A stretch of DNA of 64,000 nt from Bacillota bacterium. Its GTDB lineage: Bacteria > Bacillota > Clostridia > Oscillospirales > Ruminococcaceae. Position 1 is the stretch's first letter. Every line of letters starts with the position of its first letter. The position numbers were made by a program, and so were the translations under genes. Positions 42,784-51,871 of the stretch are shown piece after piece. The notes beneath the pieces are model-generated. The model was given only the letters and a program-made list of their open reading frames with translations. It had not been told where the DNA came from and did no database searches. The stretch spans positions 1 to 64,000 of the forward strand of contig JAEZTV010000034.1 in NCBI GenBank assembly GCA_023421245.1, in the 5' to 3' direction.

Positions 42784-43041
42784 TTATTTTGATGCCTCTT
42801 CACCGGATTCAACATTGCCCGCGTTGTCACCGTTCTCATCGGGCATGATCTCACTGCCGATTGAGGAAACGTCTTCCTCCACGGTGCTTGCCATAGAAGA
42901 TACGCCGTTCATAATATCCGATACAACGCCGCCCGATGCGGTTCCTCCCGGCGATGAGGTGTTGTTCTTGTTATTGGTACATCCCGAAAGCATTACAGCT
43001 AAGGTGAGTGCGGCAGCAATGAGAATAATATATCGTTTCAA
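42784..43041 (-). CDS. Small putative lipoprotein
   Basis: An 85-residue protein with a lipoprotein signal (MKRYIILIAAALTLAVMLSG; the lipobox LSGC ends at cysteine 21) followed by a low-complexity Ser/Thr/Asn/Glu-rich mature part (SSPGGTASGGVVSDIMNGVSS). No domain recognised. TTTGGAGGG lies before the ATG on the minus strand. Short acidic lipoproteins of this style are frequent in Clostridia, with unknown function. Confidence 0.75.
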   Translation of the reverse strand: MKRYIILIAAALTLAVMLSGCTNNKNNTSSPGGTASGGVVSDIMNGVSSMASTVEEDVSSIGSEIMPDENGDNAGNVESGEEASK

Positions 43042-43157
43042 TGCGGTCCCTCCAAAGTAATATTAGTGCACAGTGTTATGTTGTGCCCTGCACCTATTTT
43101 TAACGATTGTAAGCTATTTATACAGTTTGGGATGCTTTGCTTTTAAAAAGTATTTAA

Positions 43158-43206
43158 AATGGACAGGCCATGGGTTACCGAACACGGTAAGCATGGACCT
43201 GTCCAT
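43158..43206 (-). terminator. Long hairpin terminator after csrA
   Basis: AATGGACAGG at 43158-43167 pairs with CCTGTCCATT at 43197-43206, continued by CATG/CATG and TTACC/GGTAA arms with small bulges and a short loop. It lies 27 bases after the csrA stop. The T tail is short (ATTTTAAAT on the minus strand). Confidence 0.65.
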
Positions 43207-43232
43207 TAAATTTGCCAAAAACAAGAATGGTT

Positions 43233-43484
43233 TTAATCGGTGTGATTGTTACCGGGCTTTTTGCCAAGCAGTGATATCAAATCGTTAGAAACTACCGTTG
43301 CTTTCATAGATGCCGCTTCTTTATTGGTTTGCTCTGTTTGCAAAAGCTCGTTACGCACCACCCTGATTTCACGCGGAGCGTTGATGCCAAGCTTTACTTT
43401 ATCGCCCGTAATGTCTACAATCATCAGTTCAATATTGTCGCCGATGACAATGCCTTCGTTAATCTTTCGTGTAATTACAAGCAT
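43233..43484 (-). CDS. csrA: Carbon storage regulator CsrA
   Basis: An 83-residue CsrA. The conserved core MLVITRKINEGIVIGDNI, VKLGINAPREIRV and the RNA-binding R-x-E/L region are intact. A C-terminal tail of about 20 residues (NDLISLLGKKPGNNHTD) is longer than the basic 61-residue form. CsrA blocks translation of mRNAs with GGA sites, classically flagellin (hag). It overlaps the fliW stop by one base (TAATG), so it is coupled to its protein antagonist. Confidence 0.95.
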   Translation of the reverse strand: MLVITRKINEGIVIGDNIELMIVDITGDKVKLGINAPREIRVVRNELLQTEQTNKEAASMKATVVSNDLISLLGKKPGNNHTD

Positions 43485-43921
43485 TACAATTCCCCCTTGC
43501 CCGAAAATAGGGGATAGCGCAACGGATAATCCGACTCCAGGATACACTGCATTGCACGATTGTTACCAACATTTACAACAAGCGGACTTTTCAAGTTAAT
43601 TGTTGAATCTTTTGCATCTTCTGGTACAACAGCTATCGCAAAAAAGCGAAGTTCTTCAGCGCCTTTTGCACCAAGCTCCGCCATGTCGGCAGCAGAGACG
43701 CGGGGGGAATAGTTTTCGTAATACAAAAAGGGATCGAGAACGATAAAGCACAGTGCGCTGTTTTCTACACACTGCAACCACATCGGTGCAATATCCTCAT
43801 GCGGGTAATGAATCAGGGCATATCTGTGATACTCCTCAAAGGCGGGAATTCCTTTAAAAAAATTAAGAATATCCTGTTCATTAATTCTAACGGTGCCAAA
43901 ATCTCTCGTGGCAATATTCAT
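43484..43921 (-). CDS. fliW: Flagellar assembly factor FliW
   Basis: A 145-residue FliW, usual size. Signature blocks: IPAFEEYHRYAL, NSALCFIVLDPFLYYENY and NLKSPLVVNVGNNRAMQCIL. FliW binds both flagellin and CsrA; when flagellin is exported, freed FliW inhibits CsrA and lets hag translation resume. The gene order yviE-fliW-csrA is the standard Bacillus/Clostridia arrangement. Confidence 0.95.
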   Translation of the reverse strand: MNIATRDFGTVRINEQDILNFFKGIPAFEEYHRYALIHYPHEDIAPMWLQCVENSALCFIVLDPFLYYENYSPRVSAADMAELGAKGAEELRFFAIAVVPEDAKDSTINLKSPLVVNVGNNRAMQCILESDYPLRYPLFSGKGEL

Positions 43922-44046
43922 TGTTACTCACTTCCCAAGCGGTATTTTATTTCGTAAATAACACAAGCAAGTCTACCATTAATAAAGAGTTCGTTTATCA
44001 TTTCAGCAGAGAATATCCCTTGCAAAACAATAAACGAGACTCTAAA

Positions 44047-44670
44047 TTATACCTGCATATCGAATACGGTAGGTTCATAATTTGGATCGGCACTGGGCGG
44101 AACATAGATTGGACCGCCAATATACTCAATTACTACCGATGGGCGTTCCAGCACTGTTAACTCAATCGTCGGAGGAATAAACTCAAAGCTGGGGCGAGCC
44201 TTTTCCCAGTCAATGTCGTACTCATCCATATCATATTGAATGTTAAGCATGCCTTTGTCCCATGTAATATTCGGCTTTTGGGAGGGAATAAAGCTTAGCA
44301 TTGTTTCGATATCACGGTTAAAATAGTTTTTTGCAAGTGCCGGAATTGGGTTTGCGGACGGATGAATATTTGCAAGTGTGTCACCCTCATCGGCATAGCG
44401 GGCCGTTGCCTGATAGGCAATACGAATCCCTTTATCCTTTGCATCAAAGGTTGTGTCCAGCGGCGACATAATGCCCGCGCTCTTCATCGACTCGTAGCTA
44501 TCAATATTTACCTTAATGGGTTCGGATTCAAGCTTATATCCGCCCTTATTATGCTTCATTGATAGCTTCGGAACTCCCATCGATTGTTTGCCCGAATTAT
44601 TCTTCAGCTGCGCATGCGAGGTTTTCAGTTCGATTGAGATTGGCACAGTCGTGATCGTAATCAACTGCAT
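44047..44670 (-). CDS. DUF6470/YviE-type flagellar locus protein
   Basis: A 207-residue protein between flgL and fliW, the position held by Bacillus yviE. It starts MQLITITTVPISIELKTS, has SMKHNKGGYKLESEPIKVNI in the middle, and a tail with tandem short beta-type proline stretches (PPTIELTVLERPSVVIEYIG). It has no signal peptide. Function unknown; its fixed neighbourhood suggests a role in late flagellar assembly. Confidence 0.8.
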   Translation of the reverse strand: MQLITITTVPISIELKTSHAQLKNNSGKQSMGVPKLSMKHNKGGYKLESEPIKVNIDSYESMKSAGIMSPLDTTFDAKDKGIRIAYQATARYADEGDTLANIHPSANPIPALAKNYFNRDIETMLSFIPSQKPNITWDKGMLNIQYDMDEYDIDWEKARPSFEFIPPTIELTVLERPSVVIEYIGGPIYVPPSADPNYEPTVFDMQV

Positions 44671-44735
44671 AATACCACCACACTCTCTATAATGTCAAAG
44701 ATTTAAATGAACATACATAACCGGAAGTCGAAAAA

Positions 44736-45719
44736 CTAGCGCAAATAATCAAATAAAGAATTCTGAATAAGCCTCGGGCCAATCTGCAAGCTGGTTTTAT
44801 AGGCGGTTTCTTCATTCTTAAGGGCGGTTATTGCGGTAGCAGAATCCACCAGTTCTAAGCCATTTTGGGTTTCTTGCAGGGTAAGGGCATCAGCCTTCAG
44901 GCGATCGAGGTTGTACTCAATATAATTAATTCGGTTGCCGATATCTGCAACTGCGGTGAGTGAATTGCCATGCATTGTACTAAGCTTATCGATATACTGG
45001 CGCACGGCATCACTGTCAAAGTTTTCAGTTCGTAACAGCTCGGAAATAGAGGTAAGCGCGTCGCAGATGTTGTTTTCCAGTCCGTCGGCATCCAGCCCAT
45101 AGCCTAGAAAGTCAAGGCCCGAAGTAGAAATCTTAAGCGCAGTCTGCGGATCGAGCTTTCCGGTTCCGGAATCAAATTCAAGTCCAAGCCCGATATCGAC
45201 ATAAACATCCTCATTCATTGCATCGATAACAGCGGGGTCAGACACTGCTACGCCGTTAAACAGCAGACGGTTTGTGGTAGGGTCAAGCGAGAAGGGCGCC
45301 TCATTGCTTGTGCCGCCAAAGATGTACCGGCCGGCAAACGAGTTGTTCATCGTTTTTAATATTTCCTCGCGGTAGCTTTCAATCTGAGAGGTCAACACAT
45401 TACGATCAGCACCGTTGGGGTCGTTTAATGCCTTTAACAATGTGGTAGAAGCAAGCTTAATGCTGTTGCTTACCGTTATCGCCGAGGTTTCTGCAGAAGA
45501 AAGGATATCCTTAGCGTTGTTAAGGTTTGACTCATACATCTCAATGCGGGCAAGTTGCCTTCTGACTAAAAAAGCCTTGGAGGCAGCAGCGGTATTCTCC
45601 GAAACCTTATTGAATTTCCGCAGATCCGTTGCTTGCTGCATTAACTTGCTTAAGCGTTCCGCACTGCTGCTGTAGTTTGTCAGGAATCTTCGCTGCGTGA
45701 TACTTCCCGTAATTCTCAT
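44736..45719 (-). CDS. flgL: Flagellar hook-associated protein FlgL (HAP3)
   Basis: A 327-residue flagellin-like junction protein. The N-terminal coiled region (RITGSITQRRFLTNYSSSAE, then RLSKLMQQATDLRKFNKVSE) and the C-terminal helical region (NGLELVDSATAITALKNEE) match FlgL. It joins hook (via FlgK) to filament. It is expressed with flgK and located outside the cell at the hook-filament junction. Confidence 0.94.
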   Translation of the reverse strand: MRITGSITQRRFLTNYSSSAERLSKLMQQATDLRKFNKVSENTAAASKAFLVRRQLARIEMYESNLNNAKDILSSAETSAITVSNSIKLASTTLLKALNDPNGADRNVLTSQIESYREEILKTMNNSFAGRYIFGGTSNEAPFSLDPTTNRLLFNGVAVSDPAVIDAMNEDVYVDIGLGLEFDSGTGKLDPQTALKISTSGLDFLGYGLDADGLENNICDALTSISELLRTENFDSDAVRQYIDKLSTMHGNSLTAVADIGNRINYIEYNLDRLKADALTLQETQNGLELVDSATAITALKNEETAYKTSLQIGPRLIQNSLFDYLR

Positions 45720-45759
45720 AATCTTCTTCTCCCATTCATAGCGGATGATTGTTCAATCG

Positions 45760-47337
45760 TTACAAGCCAACGCGACCCATTTTATTGATTAGCACATCCA
45801 GCATCTCGTCTACCGCAGTAATCAGCCTTGCTGCTGCGTTGTAAGACTTTTGGTAAACCATCATGTTAATCGCTTCTTCATTTTCTGAAACGGCGGAAAC
45901 CGCATCTCTGGAGTCCAAAAGTTCAAGCGCAACACTGGTAGTTGATGCACATGCACCTTCATAATAATCCTTCTGGTTGCCAAGTTTCGTCTGAAAATGG
46001 ATCAGGTAGCCCTCAAAGCTGCCGGTAAACTCGGTATATTGCGCCGGAACACCCGCACTGCCGAAGGATAGCGTACTATCATTAAACATTGAAATCATTT
46101 TAAGAATGTTTGAGTTTGCAAGCTCACCCTCGCTGGGGGCATCCGACATCAGAATAAACTGCGGGTTTGCAACCCATTCATCCGAAATGCGGATGTTGCC
46201 TGCTGTAAAATCGGCTGAACCATCAGATGTTTTAAATAATGCTCCGCCGGAGTAAGTCGGGTTACCGCTGCCATCCAGAACAGGATTGCCGCTGCCGTCA
46301 AGAATCGGGATCGTATTAGCGTCGTTAAAGGCTGTTGCAAAGGTATTTGCAAACGAGCTGATAATCTCACGATAATACTCAATGCCTTCAAAAAAGTTTT
46401 CGCCGGTAAGTGCATAGCCGCCCTTGCCTTCCAGAATGTTTACATAAGAAGAGATTGCACCTTCGTTTGCATCAAATGTTGTACCCGAGCGGCGCCATGT
46501 AAGGATGTTCTTCCCTGATGTGTCCTGCGTAAGGCTGAGAGAATCGGCCTTTGTACCCGAAAGCACAACCGTACCGCCGAAAGTAAGGGTGATAGTGCCG
46601 TCCGACTCCGATTTAACATCCACCTCACCGTATACCGAAAGCTGATCGAGCAAAAGGTTGCGGTCATCATACAGCTCATTTGGGCCGTAAGGGCCAAGCA
46701 TTCTGCGCTCGCCGCTAACAGGATCTACAGTGGTATTGGAGAGGGATGCGTCCTTTATCTGCTTATTAAGCGATGATAGCTTTTCTAAAATTGAATTAAC
46801 GTTCTGTACACAGACGTTAAGGCTTGTCTGGTTTTGTGAAGCAAGCTGATCAAGCTTTGAATTGTAAGAATTTACGAGTTGCACAAGATTTTTTGCAGAG
46901 GTCAGTACCGAATTTGCAATCTCGGGCTTTTCGGTATTTGTTGTAACATCCTGAAGCTGTGCCATAAATTTTGACATGGCGTCCTGCAGACCGGCAGAGG
47001 TTACATCATCAAATAGATTTTCCATATCGTTGTAAGCGGCCACAACAGTCTCGAGATTACCGAGATAGGCAGATTGTTCGCGATAACGCGCATCAAGATA
47101 TGGGTCACGAATCTGCCTGACCCCCGAGATGTAAACACCCTGCCCGGCAAGCGTTGTATTCCCCACGGCATATCGGCTGGCAACGCCGGATGCGGACATC
47201 GAAATTAAATCGACACGCTGACGTGTATAACCTTCCGTGTTTATGTTTGCGACATTGTTTCCCACAATATCAAGGGCCTTTTGGCTGGCAACAAGGCCGC
47301 TGCGTGCAGCCTGAAACCCTAAAAACGTTGGGCGCAT
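45760..47337 (-). CDS. flgK: Flagellar hook-associated protein FlgK (HAP1)
   Basis: A 525-residue FlgK. The rod/hook/HAP N-terminal motif LDIVGNNVANINTEGYTRQR is present, with the matching C-terminal helix NMMVYQKSYNAAARLITAVDEML split across the last 40 residues (YQKSYNAAARLITAVDEM). A small tandem repeat, LDGSGNP twice, occurs near residue 350. It forms the first hook-filament junction layer and needs the chaperone FlgN encoded next to it. Confidence 0.95.
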   Translation of the reverse strand: MRPTFLGFQAARSGLVASQKALDIVGNNVANINTEGYTRQRVDLISMSASGVASRYAVGNTTLAGQGVYISGVRQIRDPYLDARYREQSAYLGNLETVVAAYNDMENLFDDVTSAGLQDAMSKFMAQLQDVTTNTEKPEIANSVLTSAKNLVQLVNSYNSKLDQLASQNQTSLNVCVQNVNSILEKLSSLNKQIKDASLSNTTVDPVSGERRMLGPYGPNELYDDRNLLLDQLSVYGEVDVKSESDGTITLTFGGTVVLSGTKADSLSLTQDTSGKNILTWRRSGTTFDANEGAISSYVNILEGKGGYALTGENFFEGIEYYREIISSFANTFATAFNDANTIPILDGSGNPVLDGSGNPTYSGGALFKTSDGSADFTAGNIRISDEWVANPQFILMSDAPSEGELANSNILKMISMFNDSTLSFGSAGVPAQYTEFTGSFEGYLIHFQTKLGNQKDYYEGACASTTSVALELLDSRDAVSAVSENEEAINMMVYQKSYNAAARLITAVDEMLDVLINKMGRVGL

Positions 47338-47355
47338 GTCAAGTCCCTCCAGATA

Positions 47356-47838
47356 TTAAACAGATTTTGTAATCAGATTTTTGTTAATTCCCGCGTCATT
47401 TTGGGTGGGGATACCGGTTTGGTTGTAGGTGTGCATATCCTGTATGTAGCCCGAGCGCTCCAGGGTGGCCTCGGTGTTTTTTAAACGCAGCTCAAGGAGC
47501 TGCATGCTTTTGGCGTTAACATTTTTAATTTCCTGCAGAACATCCAGAAGCTTTTCGCGATACCCGAGCAGCAGCTTACGGTCAGATGCTTGTACGCTGT
47601 CCGCCATCTCAAGCAGTGTCAGCCCTTCTTTGCCGAGCTGGGCTTGTGCGGCAGTGCGATTCTTCTCAAGAACGCCTGCCTTCATAATCATTGCCTGTTC
47701 TACCTTGAGCATCTCTTCAAGCTGGGTGACATCCTTTTGGACGATAACCTGATACTTCGAGTGCTCAAAATCAAGCATATTAGAGTAGAAAGTAACGCTT
47801 TCATCCAGAATGGAGTAGAAGGGGGTAAGTTTGCTCAT
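47356..47838 (-). CDS. flgN: FlgN family export chaperone
   Basis: A 160-residue, mainly helical, acidic/coiled protein (LEEMLKVEQAMIMKAGVLEK, LLEMADSVQASDRKLLLGYR) in the FlgN position between flgM and flgK. FlgN binds FlgK and FlgL in the cytoplasm before export. ATG 47838 has CGAAAGGATGG upstream on the minus strand, so the longer frame to 47919 is not used. Only weakly conserved in sequence; the call rests on size, helical content and context. Confidence 0.85.
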   Translation of the reverse strand: MSKLTPFYSILDESVTFYSNMLDFEHSKYQVIVQKDVTQLEEMLKVEQAMIMKAGVLEKNRTAAQAQLGKEGLTLLEMADSVQASDRKLLLGYREKLLDVLQEIKNVNAKSMQLLELRLKNTEATLERSGYIQDMHTYNQTGIPTQNDAGINKNLITKSV

Positions 47839-47866
47839 GATAATCCATCCTTTCGTTATGCGGCGG

Positions 47867-48169
47867 TTATAAGCGAATTCCAAAAAGTATCGCTGAGCTG
47901 ATTTCGGCGGCTGAAACATTATAGGTGCCGGACGCGACGCTTTCTTTTAGCTCGGCTAACCGCTGCGGTGAAGTGCCTGCCGAGACCTCGCGTGACACGT
48001 TGGCGGAAATCGTCTGCTGCCGTGTTACGCCGGCAGCACCCTTGGAAATCTCCAGACGATCCTGCCGGTCGCCGGTTGCAATTTTTTGCTCCGCCTTGGT
48101 TTTGCTGTTTTTTGGTTCGGGGATATAAGCCTTATAAAGCTGAGAGATATTTGATGGACGTATCGTCAT
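47867..48169 (-). CDS. flgM: Anti-sigma-28 factor FlgM
   Basis: A 100-residue FlgM: basic N-terminus (MTIRPSNISQLYKAYIP), DRLEISKGA, and the C-terminal sigma-binding helices RLAELKESVASGTYNVSAAE. It holds SigD/FliA inactive until the hook is complete and FlgM is exported. It is the first gene of the minus-strand operon flgM-flgN-flgK-flgL-yviE-fliW-csrA. Confidence 0.92.
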   Translation of the reverse strand: MTIRPSNISQLYKAYIPEPKNSKTKAEQKIATGDRQDRLEISKGAAGVTRQQTISANVSREVSAGTSPQRLAELKESVASGTYNVSAAEISSAILFGIRL

Positions 48170-48209
48170 AATAAGCTCCGTTTCTGCCGAACTGTCGGCG
48201 TAAGTTTAG

Positions 48210-48221
48210 AACACATGTGTT
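48210..48221. promoter_or_regulatory. 12-bp palindrome upstream of flgM
   Basis: AACACATGTGTT is a perfect palindrome 41 bases before flgM in the divergent flagellar intergenic region. It is a candidate operator but matches no regulator I can name. Confidence 0.3.
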
Positions 48222-48506
48222 TTGCTAAAACAACACCGCTGAGACTGAAAAAAGTACATTGAAGAAGTGAAACACATGCGGTTATATATATCCTTATTTT
48301 TGTTATCGGTTAATCCTTTAAAAACTTTAGTGTTTTCTTCGGTTTTCATATGATAAACACAGGAAACATTTTACCTGTAATTATTTTTTCATCTGGTAAT
48401 TTCGATGCAATTCGTGAAATTTCATCCTCTGCTCGACAACTTTGGTGAAAATGTTTCAAAAGATAAGTATTTTGAACGGCAAATCGTGATATATCCTGCC
48501 GATTCA

Positions 48507-48535
48507 TTGACAATTGGATAAAATTCGTGTAACAT
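48507..48535 (+). promoter_or_regulatory. Candidate promoter of the flgB operon
   Basis: A perfect TTGACA (48507-48512), 17 bases, TAACAT (48530-48535). It predicts a leader of nearly 390 bases before flgB. The remaining 48170-48931 gap is AT-rich; the only other items I note are the flgM-side palindrome and a 42-codon frame. Confidence 0.5.
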
Positions 48536-48620
48536 AAACCTTAATATATCAAACAAGATAATCTAACATGTGGTAATATATCAAGCTGGTGCAATCTATA
48601 TGTTGGGGGTGTGTTTTACA

Positions 48621-48749
48621 ATGGACTTTTATCTCATTTCACCGCGTTGTATATTGCAGCCTACACCAATAAAAGACATCCCAATCAAAAATACTTGTCT
48701 GGCAAACGTTACATACAGCTGGAAATCCAAACGGATAATTTTTAAATAA
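48621..48749 (+). CDS. Possible 42-residue leader ORF before flgB
   Basis: ATG 48621 is preceded by TTGGGGGTGTG and followed by 42 codons (MDFYLISPRCILQPTPIKD...) to a TAA at 48749. The peptide has no recognisable motif. The case rests only on the ribosome-binding-like G-run and its position in the long leader of the flagellar operon. Confidence 0.25.
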   Translation: MDFYLISPRCILQPTPIKDIPIKNTCLANVTYSWKSKRIIFK

Positions 48750-48931
48750 CACTGGGATACCGAACGTGTTGAAATCATCGGTGTCTTGGTGATTTTGTCT
48801 TATAATGGGCATTACATCCAGAATATTAATATAGTTTGATCATGTTTCGGCGCTTATTTTAAAGCGGATTTTCCGGCGCGAAATACTGTGCTGAAAGGTG
48901 AACGTTACTTTAATTTACAGGAGGTATGATT

Positions 48932-49306
48932 TTGAACATTTTAAGCGGAACCTCTTTTAATCTGCTGCAGCAGGGAATGGATGCGGTATGGAAAAAGCAA
49001 ACGGTTACACTGCATAATTTAGCCAATGTTGAAACCCCGGGTTACAAGGCGAAATATGTAGATTTTGAAACGGTGTACACCCTCCTGAAGGATGCTGCCG
49101 GTAACACCGGTCGGGTTGCGACACAGATTAAGGCTGTAGTAAAGGAGGATGCCACTACATCTATGCGCGAGGATGGCAACAACGTTGACCCCGACAAGGA
49201 AGGTCTTGCGCTTGCCAAGGCGCAAATCGAATATGATTATTATAACAGTAAAATTACGCACCGGTTGAGCTGCCTTCGGCACGTAATCAGTGAGGGGACC
49301 AGATAG
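48932..49306 (+). CDS. flgB: Flagellar basal-body rod protein FlgB
   Basis: A 124-residue proximal rod protein. The rod motif TVTLHNLANVETPGYKAKYV is near residue 30. A TTG start at 48932 is chosen because AGGAGG at 48919-48924 is 7 bases upstream of it; the ATG at 48926 is only one base away from that site. It is the first gene of the long plus-strand flagellar operon. Confidence 0.93.
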   Translation: MNILSGTSFNLLQQGMDAVWKKQTVTLHNLANVETPGYKAKYVDFETVYTLLKDAAGNTGRVATQIKAVVKEDATTSMREDGNNVDPDKEGLALAKAQIEYDYYNSKITHRLSCLRHVISEGTR

Positions 49307-49340
49307 TTTTTAAGAACTCATAATAAAGAGGAGGAACGAC

Positions 49341-49787
49341 ATGTCTTTTCTCAGTTCTTTGGATATCAGTGGATCGGCCTTGACGGCACAGCGGTTTCGC
49401 ATGGATATTATCTCGCAAAACATCGCAAACTCCAGCACTACGCGTACCGCGGAAGGGGGACCCTATCGGCGCAAGCTTGTGGTGTTCGAAGAGCGCGCGG
49501 CCGCAACCGCTTCCTTTCGTAACGTGCTTTCAAACAGTATGCAACAATACGATAAACTTAGCGGCGTGCGTGCGAAGGAGGTTATCGAGGACGATACCCC
49601 GTTTACGCCGGTTTATAACCCAAGTCATCCCGATGCGGATGAAGCCGGCTATGTGTTGATGCCCAATGTCAACACCACCGAGGAGATGCTCGACTTAATG
49701 TCGGCCTCCAGTGCGTATGATGCAAACCTCACCGCGCTCAACGCCATTAAAGCGATGGCGATGTCCGCGCTCAATATCGGCAGATAA
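49341..49787 (+). CDS. flgC: Flagellar basal-body rod protein FlgC
   Basis: A 148-residue rod protein. N-terminal ALTAQRFRMDIISQNIANSS and C-terminal MLDLMSASSAYDANLTALNA are the matching halves of the rod coiled coil. It follows flgB by 34 bases, as usual. ATG 49341 has AGAGGAGGAACG upstream. Confidence 0.95.
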   Translation: MSFLSSLDISGSALTAQRFRMDIISQNIANSSTTRTAEGGPYRRKLVVFEERAAATASFRNVLSNSMQQYDKLSGVRAKEVIEDDTPFTPVYNPSHPDADEAGYVLMPNVNTTEEMLDLMSASSAYDANLTALNAIKAMAMSALNIGR

Positions 49788-49841
49788 CAGTGCGCACCCA
49801 GCAATCTGCTATTTCTTTTAACCTGAAAGGGAGGGTTATGT

Positions 49842-50162
49842 ATGTCTAATCAATTCATTGTTCCCATTACGCCTATTACACCAATCGGCAGCCTGACCGG
49901 ATTGCGCGGCACCGATAAGATAACGGTACCGCAGACAGGGCAGATGTCTTTTTCGAGCATCTTGGATCAGGCGATTACCAATGTTAAAGAAACAAATGCC
50001 GCTGAGATGCAGGATACCTATGACCTTGTGCTTGGTGATACCGATGCGCTTCATAATCTGCAGATTAATCAAGAAAAGGCGTACCTTTCCATTCAGCTCC
50101 TGCAATCGGTCAGAAACAAGGTGCTGGACAGCTATAAAGAGATTATGAACATGGGTATATAA
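49842..50162 (+). CDS. fliE: Flagellar hook-basal body complex protein FliE
   Basis: A 106-residue FliE, the adaptor between MS-ring and rod. The C-terminal block NLQINQEKAYLSIQLLQSVR NKV is typical, with FSSILDQAITNVKETN in the middle. ATG 49842 has GAAAGGGAGGG upstream. Fixed order flgB-flgC-fliE-fliF. Confidence 0.93.
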   Translation: MSNQFIVPITPITPIGSLTGLRGTDKITVPQTGQMSFSSILDQAITNVKETNAAEMQDTYDLVLGDTDALHNLQINQEKAYLSIQLLQSVRNKVLDSYKEIMNMGI

Positions 50163-50278
50163 CAGCTTTGCCATGACCTAGCGTGCTGGCTCTTGGTTTG
50201 TGGTGTTGCTTATGAACGTAGTTATCTTCAGGCAGGGGCTATGGCCCGATATTATTATGGAACAGTTGGGGAATCTAT

Positions 50279-51871
50279 ATGGACGAACAGTTTAAGAAGA
50301 TTCTTGCCGCCGCAAAGGAATTCTGGGAAAAACAAAGCAAAAAGCAAAGGGTCATCTATTTTTCTGCGATTGGCGGAATCGTGTTGTTTGCGATAGTACT
50401 GGCGGTGGTGCTTAATATTGATTCGTATGTAGTGATTGCACAGGGGCTTGATTCGGCTCAAAGCAGCGAGATGATTGCCATGCTACAAGAAAACGGTGTT
50501 GAAGTGCGCGTGGAAAGCGGCGGCGTCATTAAAGTGCCAAAGCAAGCGGAATCTCAGGCGCTGATGAATCTTTCCATTGCGGGGTACTCCGGCAGTGCCG
50601 TAAAATACGACATCTTCAGCAGCAATGTTGGCTTTACCAGTACAGAATTTGAAAAGAACCAATACCTGCGGTTTCAAACCGAGGCAAACATTGCGGCTGC
50701 AATAAAAACGATTGATCATGTGAAGGATGCCAGTGTATCGATTGCGATGGCGGACAACAACCAGTATGTTTTGTCTACTGAGCGGATCGAGACAAAGGCG
50801 TCCGCCAAAGTGGATATGTATGCGGGCTATGATTTGACCGCTTCTCAGGTAAAGGGTATTGAGTCGCTGATTGCAAACAGCGTGCCCGGCCTTACGGGCG
50901 AAAATGTTTCGGTAGTGGACGGCAACGGCAAGCTGCTAAGTTCGGGTGATTCGCAGTTTGATGATTCCTCGGAGAACAAGCTGCGCCTTTCTTACGAACG
51001 TCAGGTAGAAGAAAACTTAAAGGGGAAGGTACTGGACATCCTTTCCGGACCTTTTGGCACAGGTGGTGTTTCGGTTGCCGTAACGGTTCAGCTTGATTAT
51101 GATAAGATGATTTCCGAAGAAATGAGCTATCTTCCTTCGGTGGATGATAAAGGGATGATCAGCCATGAGGAGATTGCCGAATCGAATGATTCGCAGACGA
51201 CAACGGGCGGCGTTGCCGGTGTGGAAAATAACGCTGAGGTACCAACCTATCCAGATGTGGATGCGGGAAACGGCTCGCAAAGCAACAGCAGCGCCCGCAG
51301 TGTGGATTATCTTGTAAGCTATATCAAAACACAGACCGAAAAGAACGGCGCCCAGCGCAAGGCCGTTTCAATTTCGGTTATGGTAAACCGCGAGGTAATG
51401 ACCGAAAGCGATAGGGAAAGCCTGACCCATGCGGTTGCTATGGCGGCAGGTGTAGATGCCTCCAATGTCAGCATTCTTAACCTGAAGTTTGCTGAACCGG
51501 ATGGCATTATTGTTCCGGAGCTTAATACCCGAATGCTTGCGATTGTTGGCGCCGGTGCACTTGCGGCCATGCTGTTGCTGATACTTGTGATTTCGCTCAT
51601 TGTACGCGCACACCGCCGCAAGAAAGAAAACGCGGCACTTGCAGAAGCGATGGCAGGGGAAAGTGTGGGGAATATTTCTGAACATTTTGGCGAAAGCAAA
51701 CCGGCACCCCGTCCGCCGATCGATGTTGGTGTTGCCAAGCTTGAGGTGACCGAAACAAAAGAGTTGGCACTCAAACGGGAGATTCAGAACTTTTCGAAGG
51801 AAAACCCTGATATTGCGGCACAGCTTCTCAGAACATGGTTAAAGGGAGATGACGACGATGGCTTCTACTAA
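50279..51871 (+). CDS. fliF: Flagellar MS-ring protein FliF
   Basis: A 530-residue MS-ring protein. It has an N-terminal membrane segment (about residues 22-44), the periplasm-side ring-building region with SIAGYSGSAVKYDIFSSNVGFTS split by family residues (GFTSTEFEKNQYLRFQTE), a variable acidic loop around residue 310, a second membrane segment (MLAIVGAGALAAMLLLILVI, about 420-440) and a C-terminal FliG-binding tail ending ARLLRTWLK-like (AAQLLRTWLKGDDDD). ATG 50279 follows TTGGGGAA. It overlaps fliG by 14 bases. Confidence 0.94.
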   Translation: MDEQFKKILAAAKEFWEKQSKKQRVIYFSAIGGIVLFAIVLAVVLNIDSYVVIAQGLDSAQSSEMIAMLQENGVEVRVESGGVIKVPKQAESQALMNLSIAGYSGSAVKYDIFSSNVGFTSTEFEKNQYLRFQTEANIAAAIKTIDHVKDASVSIAMADNNQYVLSTERIETKASAKVDMYAGYDLTASQVKGIESLIANSVPGLTGENVSVVDGNGKLLSSGDSQFDDSSENKLRLSYERQVEENLKGKVLDILSGPFGTGGVSVAVTVQLDYDKMISEEMSYLPSVDDKGMISHEEIAESNDSQTTTGGVAGVENNAEVPTYPDVDAGNGSQSNSSARSVDYLVSYIKTQTEKNGAQRKAVSISVMVNREVMTESDRESLTHAVAMAAGVDASNVSILNLKFAEPDGIIVPELNTRMLAIVGAGALAAMLLLILVISLIVRAHRRKKENAALAEAMAGESVGNISEHFGESKPAPRPPIDVGVAKLEVTETKELALKREIQNFSKENPDIAAQLLRTWLKGDDDDGFY

